Below are positions 27,953 through 35,726 of a DNA stretch of 55,557 nt, piece after piece (position 1 is the stretch's first letter; every line of letters starts with the position of its first letter). Location of the stretch: the NCBI GenBank assembly GCA_019237205.1, contig JAFAHO010000224.1, positions 1-55,557 on the forward strand. Reading direction: 5' to 3'. The notes below the pieces were generated by a model. It was not told the DNA's origin and did not search any database. It saw only the letters and a program-made list of their open reading frames with translations. The stretch is from Hyphomicrobiales bacterium (GTDB lineage: Bacteria > Pseudomonadota > Alphaproteobacteria > Rhizobiales > Beijerinckiaceae). The translations under genes were made by a program, and so were the position numbers.

Positions 27953-28662
27953 CGCGCGAGCTCTGCCGCTGTCAAATACACATTCACTAGGAATAGGCTG
28001 ACGAGAACGACCCCTAGTGCGCCGACGGAGATGGAGTGAAGGGAAAAAACCCGACCCAAGACATGCAGACTGATCGGCCCAAGCACGAACATCATCAGAT
28101 TGAAAAAAACCAGGAGCAAACGCAGTTCAGTCGGCCCAAAGCCCAAGAATGACAGCCGAAACGCGCCCGAGACGTGGTTGGAAAGAATAACGAAAACCCC
28201 CAGCATCAAATAGCCGACGAGCGTGAACAAAGCGACGTCCATACCAACGTACGGCGAGAGCCCAAGGCCGACCGTGATAATGAGATTGCTGAACGCATCC
28301 ATCGAATGATCGAGAAAAAAGCCGTAGCGGTGCCTCTCGGTCTGTCGATAGCGCGCCAGCGAGCCGTCAAGCGAATCTCCAAACCAATTGACGATGAGGC
28401 CGAAGCTCGCGAGAAACAGGAAACTCGGGTTCAAATTGCTGGCCGCATATCCGGCAGCGGCCACAACAGCGCCGAAGACGCCAATCGCAGTCAGGAGATC
28501 CGGCGTCACCCAGTGCGGCAATCGCTCGCAGAGAAGATCGAGCAGCTTCCGCTCGCGGGGCGCGAGCATACTCGTCTGAATCCGCGCAGGCGGATGAAAA
28601 GCGCCGGTTCCCGCCTTGAGTTTCGCCGGCGCGAAAGCCCTACTCGAACTGGCAACGGTCAT
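27943..28662 (-). CDS. CDP-alcohol phosphatidyltransferase-family membrane protein
   Basis: Transfers a phospho-alcohol or phosphatidyl group from a CDP-linked donor at the membrane. The complete family motif is present at about 96-122: DSLDGSLAR, then G and FLDHSMD with all four metal-binding Asp, in a 239-residue protein with about six hydrophobic helices. ATG 28662 is chosen for the GGGGGG site seven bases upstream; the frame is open to 28806. Related enzymes place phosphoinositol or similar heads on bacterial sphingolipids, which fits the neighbouring oxoamine synthase and reductase, but the substrate is inferred only. Confidence 0.9.
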   Translation of the reverse strand: MTVASSSRAFAPAKLKAGTGAFHPPARIQTSMLAPRERKLLDLLCERLPHWVTPDLLTAIGVFGAVVAAAGYAASNLNPSFLFLASFGLIVNWFGDSLDGSLARYRQTERHRYGFFLDHSMDAFSNLIITVGLGLSPYVGMDVALFTLVGYLMLGVFVILSNHVSGAFRLSFLGFGPTELRLLLVFFNLMMFVLGPISLHVLGRVFSLHSISVGALGVVLVSLFLVNVYLTAAELARQG

Positions 28663-28884
28663 AGGTCGCCCCCCGTCGGACAGGTTGGATACAACTTTCG
28701 ATTGTGACCTATTGCGATCCAGCCTAGATATTTCGTCAACATTACGCAACGGCAGGTAGAAGGCAACTGCAATAGAATCAGAACGTGTGACCATCAGACA
28801 ACACAAGCTTACAGGCGGCGCCTTGCGGAAGCCACAAAATACACCTGCAGATAACTGCGCATCATTGAATCGACGGAGTTCCGC

Positions 28885-29661
28885 TTGGCGCGAAATATTG
28901 TGATATCAGGGGCCAGCAGCGGACTGGGTCGCGCGCTAGCGATCGAATATGCCGTTTCCGGCGCGACTTTGGGCCTTCTTGGGCGCAACGAGGAGCGTCT
29001 CGAAGAGACCGCTCAGCGCGTTCGCGAAAAAGGAGCGGTTGTGTGCGCCGCCGCACTCGACGTTCGCGATCGAGACGCGATGCGAAGCTTCCTGCTCGAG
29101 TTTGACGCCGCCGCGCCGATCGATTGCGTCATCGCCAGCGCCGGCATGACGATGGTCACGCCGGTCCCGGGAGGGGTGGAGGACCTGACGAAGGCAGAGA
29201 AGCTGTTCGACGTCAATCTGAACGGCGTCATGAACACGATCGCTCCGATCGCGCCTCTTATGCGTCGCCGTCGCGCCGGACAGATCGTGCTGTTCGGGTC
29301 GATCGCAGCCTTCGCGCCGCCGCCGGACTCTCCATCCTACGCAGCGAGCAAAGCGGCTCTCGTCGCCTTTGCCCTGGCGACCCGGACTCTCTATCACGGA
29401 GACGGCGTGAGCGTCAGCGTGGTTTGTCCCGGCTTCGTCGACACGCCGATGGCGGGCTCCTTCGCGAGCTGGAAGCCGTTGATGATGTCTGCGGAGGACG
29501 CGGCGCGGCGAATTCGTCGTGGACTCGATCGCCGCAAGGCGATCATTGCGTTCCCGCTGCCGCTTTATCTCGCGGCGCGGCTTCAACAATGGCTCCCGGA
29601 CCCGTTGCGCACGGCCGCGATGCTGCGGTTTCGCGCTGTCAATCAGGCTGCGATTCGCTAG
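28885..29661 (+). CDS. short-chain dehydrogenase/reductase, candidate 3-ketosphinganine-type reductase
   Basis: A 258-residue classical SDR. The NADP(H) loop GASSGLGR is at 9-16, Asn near 111-113, catalytic Ser139 in LFGSIAAF, and Tyr152/Lys156 in SYAASK. The last 50 residues carry a basic, hydrophobic C-terminal segment (IIAFPLPLYLAARLQQWLPD), common in membrane-associated lipid SDRs such as 3-ketodihydrosphingosine reductases. The start is TTG with CGGAG seven bases upstream. It is convergent with the GNAT gene; the two stop codons share the palindrome CTAG. Reduction of the oxoamine synthase product is a reasonable inference. Confidence 0.9.
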   Translation: MARNIVISGASSGLGRALAIEYAVSGATLGLLGRNEERLEETAQRVREKGAVVCAAALDVRDRDAMRSFLLEFDAAAPIDCVIASAGMTMVTPVPGGVEDLTKAEKLFDVNLNGVMNTIAPIAPLMRRRRAGQIVLFGSIAAFAPPPDSPSYAASKAALVAFALATRTLYHGDGVSVSVVCPGFVDTPMAGSFASWKPLMMSAEDAARRIRRGLDRRKAIIAFPLPLYLAARLQQWLPDPLRTAAMLRFRAVNQAAIR

Positions 29662-30797
29662 CCGAGCGCCTTTTCGTAGACGCGAAAGGTGCGCGAATGA
29701 CGGGCTGGAAGACTTCGGACGTTGTTCAGAGCGGCCGTGTTCGTTTCCAGCATCCAGCTGTATTCGATCTCTTCGACCCCAGCCTTTCGAGCATCCTCAA
29801 TCGAGCGGGCCACCAGGCCGCTCAGTGCGAAGGCCGCGACCTTGGTGTTGCGCCACTTTTTCGCCACGCCGGTTATCGGCGCGCGCGTCATACGGGCGCC
29901 GCGCACATGGATGCGCCAGAGGAGCCGGGCGAAGCCGAAGGGCCAGAGCTTGCCTTGCAGGCCCTTGAGCGCCTCGTTCGCATCGGGAATTTGCGCGGCG
30001 ATCGCGACATCTTCGCCCTCGAACGTCGCGATGCGGATCCAGCTCGGGCGGCATACCGGCAGAGTCATGCGGCTGATGAGCCTCGCCTCTTCTTCCCCGA
30101 GCGGCGTCGCCCAGGCGTTGTCGGACCAGGCGTCGTTGTAAAGCGCCAGCACGCGCTTAAAATCGCGTCCCCAGTTCCATAACGAGAGGGAGTGAAACTC
30201 GATCCGCGGCGCCCCCCGGCTCCTGGCGACGCGGGCGACGCGGCCGGGAAGGCCCGATTCGGCCACCCGGCAGACATAGGCGAGCAGGTCCATCGCCTTC
30301 ACGTAGCCGAGCGCTTCGATATGGCGAGCGTAATAGGGAGGCGCGTGGTTGGTTCGAATGACATGCGGCTCGTCGAACCCGTGCACCAGAAGACCGCTCT
30401 CGTGATTGATGGTCAGGCTGAACGGGCCGCGCGCCCTCGTCATCCCGTGGCTTTTGAGAAATCGCTCCGCTTCGCCGAACAGCGCCGCAAACACTGCGTG
30501 ATCGTCGACCGCGTCGATGAAGCCGAAAAATCCGCTGCCATCGTTGAATTTGGCGAGGTGCTGGCGGTCGACGGTGGCGACGATGCGTCCGACCGGATCG
30601 CCGTCGCGCAAGGCCACGAATGGCTGAATGGCGTTCTCGCGCATGAACGGCGTGCGCCGCGGGTTGAAAGTCATGCGAATTTCGTCATGGACCGGCTCAA
30701 TCCACCGCGGGTTTCCCGCCTGGGCGCGGCGCGCAGCGGCAATGAACCACTCGATTCCACGCCGGTCGACGACGGGGACAATCTTCAAGTCATTCAT
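29658..30797 (-). CDS. GNAT-fold N-acyltransferase, resembles bacterial ceramide synthase family
   Basis: A 379-residue protein of a long GNAT-related family, recognisable from NPRWIEPVHDEIRMTFNPRR, DGDPVGRIVATVDRQHL, GSGFFGFIDAVDDHAVF and RGPFSLTINHESGLLVHGF, with a second GNAT-like half after about residue 200. From memory, the Caulobacter ceramide synthase bCerS belongs to this kind of protein; I could not verify this by alignment. It would N-acylate the amino group made by the oxoamine synthase. The ATG directly abuts the stop of that gene (TGA then ATG), so the two are tightly coupled. Confidence 0.75.
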   Translation of the reverse strand: MNDLKIVPVVDRRGIEWFIAAARRAQAGNPRWIEPVHDEIRMTFNPRRTPFMRENAIQPFVALRDGDPVGRIVATVDRQHLAKFNDGSGFFGFIDAVDDHAVFAALFGEAERFLKSHGMTRARGPFSLTINHESGLLVHGFDEPHVIRTNHAPPYYARHIEALGYVKAMDLLAYVCRVAESGLPGRVARVARSRGAPRIEFHSLSLWNWGRDFKRVLALYNDAWSDNAWATPLGEEEARLISRMTLPVCRPSWIRIATFEGEDVAIAAQIPDANEALKGLQGKLWPFGFARLLWRIHVRGARMTRAPITGVAKKWRNTKVAAFALSGLVARSIEDARKAGVEEIEYSWMLETNTAALNNVRSLPARHSRTFRVYEKALG

Positions 30798-32162
30798 TCA
30801 GCGCATGTCCGCTCGCGCGGACGCCGACGAAACGGTCAAGCGCAATTCCCGCAGCTGCTCGGCGAGGAGCCGGATAGCGGCGTCGATCTGTTCGAAGTTG
30901 TGTTCAGAGCTGATGAAAAAGCGCAGCCGGGCTAGCCGCTCGGGGATTGCGGGGTGGATAATCGGCTGCACGTTGACGCCTCGATCAAACAGCCGCTGAC
31001 TGAGCGCGACAGCGCGGAGCGAGCTTCCCGTGACGACCGGCGCGATCGCCTCGCCGACGCTCAAGCCGATATCCAGACCTGCAGCGCGCGCAGCCTCGTT
31101 GAAACGCCGCGAGTTCGCCTTCAGCCGGACGACGCGTTCGGGTTCGCTGCCCAAGAGCCCCAGCGCCGTGAGCGCTGCGGCTGCAATCGCGGGAGGCATG
31201 GCGACGCTGTAGACGAAGCCGCCGGCGGCGCCCTTGAGGTAGTCGACAAGCGTGTTCGGACCCGCGATGAATCCGCCGCAGGCGGCAAGCGTCTTTGACA
31301 ACGTTCCCATCCAGATGTCGACCCGCTTCGGATCGACGCCGAAATGCTCAAAGACCCCCTGGCCGGTGGGACCGAGCACACCTAGGCCATGGGCGTCGTC
31401 GATCATCAGCCACGCCTCGCGCCTGTCCTTGATTTCGATCAGCGCGGGCAAGTCGCAGATGTCGCCGTCCATGCTGTAGAGCCCCTCGGCGACGATGAGA
31501 ACCCTGTCATATTGGCCTCGAATGGCCGCAAGCGCTGCGTCGAGCGCCCCCATGTCGTTATGCGGGAAAGCGCGCCGCTCGCAACGCGCCATCATGGCGC
31601 CCATCACGATGCTGTTATGCGCGAGCGCATCATGCAGCATAAGATCTCGCGGTCCCAAGAGCGCGGCGATTGTCGCGACATTGGCGGCGTGTCCGCTCAC
31701 GTAAGTCAGAGAGCCTTCTTGCAGGTAATGGTTCGCCAAGGCCTTCTCGAGGGCGCCGTGGATCGGCCTCTCGCCGGCGACGAGACGGCTTGCCGAGGCG
31801 GAGACTCCATAGCGGTCGACTGCGCTTTGCGCCGCGCTTCGGACCGCCGGGCAGTGATTGAATCCAAGATAGTCGTACGAGGAGAAATTGATCAGCGGTC
31901 TGTTGTCGATGGTCGTCGTGGTGCCCGCGTCGGCATCGTGAACGAGAAAATAGGGGTCGCGAAGTCCCAAACCCGCGGCGGCTGACCGCAACATCTGTTG
32001 TTCCGCGTAACCGGGGAGGGTTGCGAAATCGAGCCGGCGCGAGCGATCGCTCGCTCTATCAGGACGCGCCGACGAGGACTGAGGGCCTTCGGTCAGCCCC
32101 GATCGGGCCCGAACCACGCGGTCGAGAAGTTGACGATCGGCCTCCGTCAGGCGCCGCACCAA
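30798..32162 (-). CDS. alpha-oxoamine synthase (serine palmitoyltransferase / BioF / KBL family)
   Basis: PLP enzyme that condenses an acyl thioester with an amino acid and releases CO2, giving an aminoketone. In 454-residue numbering, His182 in LAHNSIV stacks on the cofactor, Asp256/His258 lie in IDDAHGLGVLG, and Lys290 in GTLSKTLAACGG is the PLP lysine. An N-terminal extension of about 45 residues precedes DFATLPGYAEQQM. The start is unsure: TTG 32162 or GTG 32159 follow GGGGG; the frame is open to 32435, but that would overlap kpsT and is basic, low-complexity sequence. It lies between kpsT and the GNAT gene in one operon. Specificity among SPT, BioF and KBL types is not decidable by eye. 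Confidence 0.9.
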   Translation of the reverse strand: MVRRLTEADRQLLDRVVRARSGLTEGPQSSSARPDRASDRSRRLDFATLPGYAEQQMLRSAAAGLGLRDPYFLVHDADAGTTTTIDNRPLINFSSYDYLGFNHCPAVRSAAQSAVDRYGVSASASRLVAGERPIHGALEKALANHYLQEGSLTYVSGHAANVATIAALLGPRDLMLHDALAHNSIVMGAMMARCERRAFPHNDMGALDAALAAIRGQYDRVLIVAEGLYSMDGDICDLPALIEIKDRREAWLMIDDAHGLGVLGPTGQGVFEHFGVDPKRVDIWMGTLSKTLAACGGFIAGPNTLVDYLKGAAGGFVYSVAMPPAIAAAALTALGLLGSEPERVVRLKANSRRFNEAARAAGLDIGLSVGEAIAPVVTGSSLRAVALSQRLFDRGVNVQPIIHPAIPERLARLRFFISSEHNFEQIDAAIRLLAEQLRELRLTVSSASARADMR

Positions 32163-32373
32163 GCCATTCCCCCGTTTCTGACGACACTCCGGGTCTTCCT
32201 GAACCGAGCATCCGCGGACGAGCGGCCGCTTCTCGAACAGGTCTTTACGACAGAGCCCAAACCTCGATCGTGAACGCCTTCGCATGATGATGGGTTGGCA
32301 TGGCGTGACACGGCGAATGTGGCGGCGATAAGGCGTTTGCAGCCACGAATATTCGGCAGAGACATTTGCAAGT

Positions 32374-33114
32374 TCAAAGTGTCGTGTAAATCGCTTCGGC
32401 GAGTTCGATGTTATCAAAGACCTTGCCCCTTCCATCCATCAGGATTAAGGTTTTTTTACAATATTCCTTGACAAATCCGATGTCGTGAATTGCGACGATC
32501 ATCGCGCAGCTCTTTCTGTTTTGAAAAAGTTCATCATGACACTTCTGCTGAAATCTCCTGTCCCCGACGAGTATGACTTCATCTATCAGCAAACATTCGA
32601 ATTGGATCGCCAATGACAGCGCGAAAGCGAGCCGCATGCGCATGCCATTCGAGTAGAATCGCATCTGGAGATTGAGTTGCTCGCCAAGTTCCGTGAAATC
32701 CGCCACGTAATCGAATGTTTCCTTGATCGGCGCGTTGTAGAGGCGCGAAATGAATCGGACATTGTCGGCGCCTGTCAGTTCGCCTTCGAAACCGCCGCCG
32801 AAGGCAAGGGGCCAGGACATATTCAAGCCGCGGTGAATCCGGCCGTGGGTGGGGCGCTGCAGGCCGGACAATATCTTGATCAAGGTCGACTTGCCCGCCC
32901 CGTTCCGCCCCATGATCGCCATTCGCTCGCCCATCCCCACGCTGAACGAAATGCCGTCGAGGACGCGCCGTCTCCCGCCTCCTTCGGTGGGAAACTCCTT
33001 GATCACGTTGATGGCGTCGATGGTGCGGCGCGGGATCAAATCGAGAGGGGTTTCGGCGCGCCCTTCCGGGGCCGGATCCACGAGGTCCCCCGGGGCGGAT
33101 TTGACAGGAATCAC
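32374..33114 (-). CDS. capsule-exporter ATP-binding protein (KpsT-like)
   Basis: ATPase subunit of an ABC-2 polysaccharide or glycolipid exporter, 246 residues. Walker A GRNGAGKST is at 69-77, signature YSNGMRMRLAF at 154-164, Walker B LLIDE at 175-179, and the switch histidine in AIHDIGFVKEYC. LAFGGGFEGELTGADNVRF is characteristic of KpsT/Wzt/BexA proteins. The GTG start overlaps the KpsE-like stop codon (GTGA). The partner permease KpsM is not in the window and must lie elsewhere if the exporter works. Confidence 0.92.
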   Translation of the reverse strand: MIPVKSAPGDLVDPAPEGRAETPLDLIPRRTIDAINVIKEFPTEGGGRRRVLDGISFSVGMGERMAIMGRNGAGKSTLIKILSGLQRPTHGRIHRGLNMSWPLAFGGGFEGELTGADNVRFISRLYNAPIKETFDYVADFTELGEQLNLQMRFYSNGMRMRLAFALSLAIQFECLLIDEVILVGDRRFQQKCHDELFQNRKSCAMIVAIHDIGFVKEYCKKTLILMDGRGKVFDNIELAEAIYTTL

Positions 33115-34313
33115 CCTAGCTTTCCGACATGGGCCAGCGTGTCCTCGACGAACGTCCTGACGATTCGCCAGATCATGAATGCGATGGCGAAGATCCCGAG
33201 CGTCCAGGATAGGCGGTACGGGTAGGCCCGATAGTCGGGCAGATTGGCGGTAGTGATCGGTTCGACGAAAACGCGCTGCTTCAAGGCGTCGACGCGCGCG
33301 CTTTCCAGGGTTGCGAGCGCGGACATGAACGCTTTTTCCGCGAAGGTCTGATTGAGGACAAGGCCCTCATATTCCGCGACCTGCGGCGCCAGCGAATCGC
33401 TGCTTCCCGCCAGCTTTTGCCTTTCGACGCCGATCTGCTGCTGCAGCGCGTCGATCTTGTGCTTCAGGGCGGCGACTTGCGGTCCGCCGGGCGTCTCCTT
33501 TTCGACGTCCGTCAGCGTTGCATTGGTTTCCGCGGTGGCGAGCGACAGCGATGCGATTGTGTTGAATGTCGCCAGGGACGACTGGGACGGGTCGATCGTC
33601 CGCATCCGGTTGCGAAAATCAGTCACCGCGTCCAATGCCTCATGGGCGCGTTTTTCGGCGGTCTTGACCTCGTCGAGCGCGGAAGCAATCGCGTCGGCGC
33701 CCGAGCGTTGGTTCAGGCTGTTGATAAGCGCCTCAGAACGCTCAACCAGAGCCTCGGCGAGGCGCTGCGCATCGCGCGGTCGAAATGCCTGCACCCTCAG
33801 CGTCGCCACCCCGGTGCTGTGCTCGTAATCGACCGCGACGAATCTCAGATAGTGCTTGAAGAGCCGTTCGGCGCTCGGCCTGAACAGCAGGGGCGGGTAT
33901 CGCCACAGAAAATCCGCTTCTGGACGCTCAAAGGCGTCCATCAATCCCGCGCCGTCGACAAGCGAGTTCATCGCATCGCGGGACAGAATGTACTCCCGAA
34001 CGATATAGGCGTCATCCGACGAGCGAATGATCGACGACCCCTGTACGAGGCTGCTGAGTTGATTGGTCGCGCTCGTGGCGGGGCTGCGCACGACGAATTC
34101 GACTTCGGATTCGTATCGGTCCGCGGCGACAGCAAAGAAATAAAGTCCGCAGGCGAGCGTAGGCAGAGCCACCAGCACGAAGAATAGCGCGCCACGACGA
34201 ATGCGCGCTCTCCAGCGGTCTTTGACCGAGCCCGGGATCGAATCGGCGCCGTCGACTCCGAGGCGCACCAACTCGATCCGTTGAGCGGTGACTATACGTT
34301 GATCCTGGCGCAC
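33111..34313 (-). CDS. KpsE/BexC/CtrB-like inner-membrane capsule export protein, copy 1
   Basis: Periplasm-spanning adaptor that links the ABC exporter to the KpsD-like channel. The 400 residues have an N-terminal transmembrane helix (about 41-62) followed by the typical DRYESEVEFVVRSP, a long Ala/Glu/Gln-rich coiled-coil region (about 200-335) and a C-terminal helix (about 365-388) preceded by a Pro-Asp-Tyr motif (LPDYRAYPYRL). The start is GTG 34313 with only a weak ribosome-binding site. It is the first gene of the kpsE-kpsT-oxoamine synthase-GNAT operon. Confidence 0.92.
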   Translation of the reverse strand: MRQDQRIVTAQRIELVRLGVDGADSIPGSVKDRWRARIRRGALFFVLVALPTLACGLYFFAVAADRYESEVEFVVRSPATSATNQLSSLVQGSSIIRSSDDAYIVREYILSRDAMNSLVDGAGLMDAFERPEADFLWRYPPLLFRPSAERLFKHYLRFVAVDYEHSTGVATLRVQAFRPRDAQRLAEALVERSEALINSLNQRSGADAIASALDEVKTAEKRAHEALDAVTDFRNRMRTIDPSQSSLATFNTIASLSLATAETNATLTDVEKETPGGPQVAALKHKIDALQQQIGVERQKLAGSSDSLAPQVAEYEGLVLNQTFAEKAFMSALATLESARVDALKQRVFVEPITTANLPDYRAYPYRLSWTLGIFAIAFMIWRIVRTFVEDTLAHVGKLG

Positions 34314-34351
34314 TCGATGCTCAACTCTCCGTCCGCCTCATAGCAGATGCG

Positions 34352-34366
34352 CTTCCGCTGCGGAAG
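34352..34366. promoter_or_regulatory. 15-base palindrome between the divergent kpsE-like genes
   Basis: CTTCCGCTGCGGAAG has perfect 7-base arms around one central base and lies in the 97-base gap between two divergent kpsE-type genes. It could be a shared operator for both capsule transcripts. A short RNA hairpin in either leader is an alternative reading. Confidence 0.45.
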
Positions 34367-34410
34367 GACGGCCTATGGCGTAGGGGAAACCGCGATGATA
34401 GACTGAACCT

Positions 34411-35655
34411 ATGCTGGATACGGAAGACAGGCCTGCATTGCGGATTGAGGCGCTTCCCTCGCGCGAGCAGGCCGGATTCTTACGGCTGCTGCGCCAATGG
34501 CCCCTCGCGCCGCGCAATCAGCGGAACCTGCGGGAGTACAGGCCCCAACGAACGTCGCGCTGGCGCGCCTATGCGTTTCTCTTCATCGGACTTCTGCCGA
34601 CTTGGCTGACGGGCGTGTACCTCGCCGCCTTCGCCACAGACCGGTACGTGTCGGTCACGAGCTTCGTGGTGCGAACGGCCTCCAAACCCGCGGGGCCCAC
34701 GGGATTTGGGGCTCTGCTGCAAATGGTCGGTTTTTCCCGATCGGACGACGATGTTTTCTCGGTTCAGGATTTTCTGCGCTCGCGGGAAGCCGTCGATCGA
34801 CTCGGCAAACAACTTCCGTTGCATGAAATCTTTTCGCATTCGGGCCGTGATTTCGTGATGGCGTTCCCGTCCCTTCGGTATGGGGATACAAACGAAGAAT
34901 TCTACGAGTATGTCCAGAATTTCGTTGATGTCGTCTACAACAGCACGACCGATATCACCACGCTGACGGTTCAGGCGTTTCGGCCACAAGACGCCTACCG
35001 GATGGCCTCGGCTATGCTGGCCTTGGCCGAAGGGAAGGTGAACGACCTGAACGCGCGTATCCGGGACGACGCGGTTCGGGTCGCCAATGGCGAAGTTCAG
35101 CGGTCGGAAGCGCGGCTATCAGACGCAATGGTGAAAGTGACCGCGTTCCGAAACCGGGAAATGATGATCGACCCCAACAGGAACTCGATTATCCTGAGCG
35201 AATTGATCGGCCATCTCGGCGAGGATCTCGCCCAAACGCAATCTTTGGCCCGGGAAAAGGCGAGCGGTTCGCCGGAAGATCCCGGTCTTCCAGCGCTTCG
35301 ACAAAAGGCTGCGGCGCTGCAAAGTCAGATTCAGGCGGAGCGGGGTAAGATCGCCGACGACTCGACCGGCCTTGCGGACAAGCTCTCTGCTTATGAGCGC
35401 CTCACGATGGAGCGCGATTTCGCCCAGGCGGCGCTGACGCGATCATTGGACGCTCTCGATCTGGCGCGGGCCGAAGCTCGGCGCCAGCAATTGTTTCTGG
35501 AACGAATCGTGAGCCCGCAACTGCCCGACTATCCTCTGAGGCCCGCCAGCCTCGCGACGTTCTTCACGGTGCTCGCGCTCAATTTCATCGCTTTGATGGT
35601 TGTGTGGCTTCTGCGCACGGGCGTGCAGGAGCATGTTCAATATAACGAGCAGTAG
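34411..35655 (+). CDS. KpsE/BexC/CtrB-like inner-membrane capsule export protein, copy 2
   Basis: A 414-residue paralogue of the divergently encoded copy 1. It has a 50-residue basic N-terminal tail, a transmembrane helix at about 53-75, the motif TDRYVSVTSFVVRTA, a coiled-coil middle (about 215-345), SPQLPDYPLRPASLATF and a final transmembrane helix. The longer N-terminus and low overall identity to copy 1 show an old duplication or separate origins. It heads a plus-strand run with two GT4 glycosyltransferases. Confidence 0.9.
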   Translation: MLDTEDRPALRIEALPSREQAGFLRLLRQWPLAPRNQRNLREYRPQRTSRWRAYAFLFIGLLPTWLTGVYLAAFATDRYVSVTSFVVRTASKPAGPTGFGALLQMVGFSRSDDDVFSVQDFLRSREAVDRLGKQLPLHEIFSHSGRDFVMAFPSLRYGDTNEEFYEYVQNFVDVVYNSTTDITTLTVQAFRPQDAYRMASAMLALAEGKVNDLNARIRDDAVRVANGEVQRSEARLSDAMVKVTAFRNREMMIDPNRNSIILSELIGHLGEDLAQTQSLAREKASGSPEDPGLPALRQKAAALQSQIQAERGKIADDSTGLADKLSAYERLTMERDFAQAALTRSLDALDLARAEARRQQLFLERIVSPQLPDYPLRPASLATFFTVLALNFIALMVVWLLRTGVQEHVQYNEQ

Positions 35656-35726
35656 GCGCGAATCTGCGGTTTTGACAATCTTGTTGCAGCGACGCTCGGC
35701 TCGACAGGCGCGCCGCGGGGGGCTCA

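Noticed and set aside
32163-32435. Longer 545-residue form of the oxoamine synthase
   Set aside because: The extra residues are basic and low complexity, and the extension would overlap the end of kpsT; TTG or GTG near 32160 with GGGGG upstream fits better.
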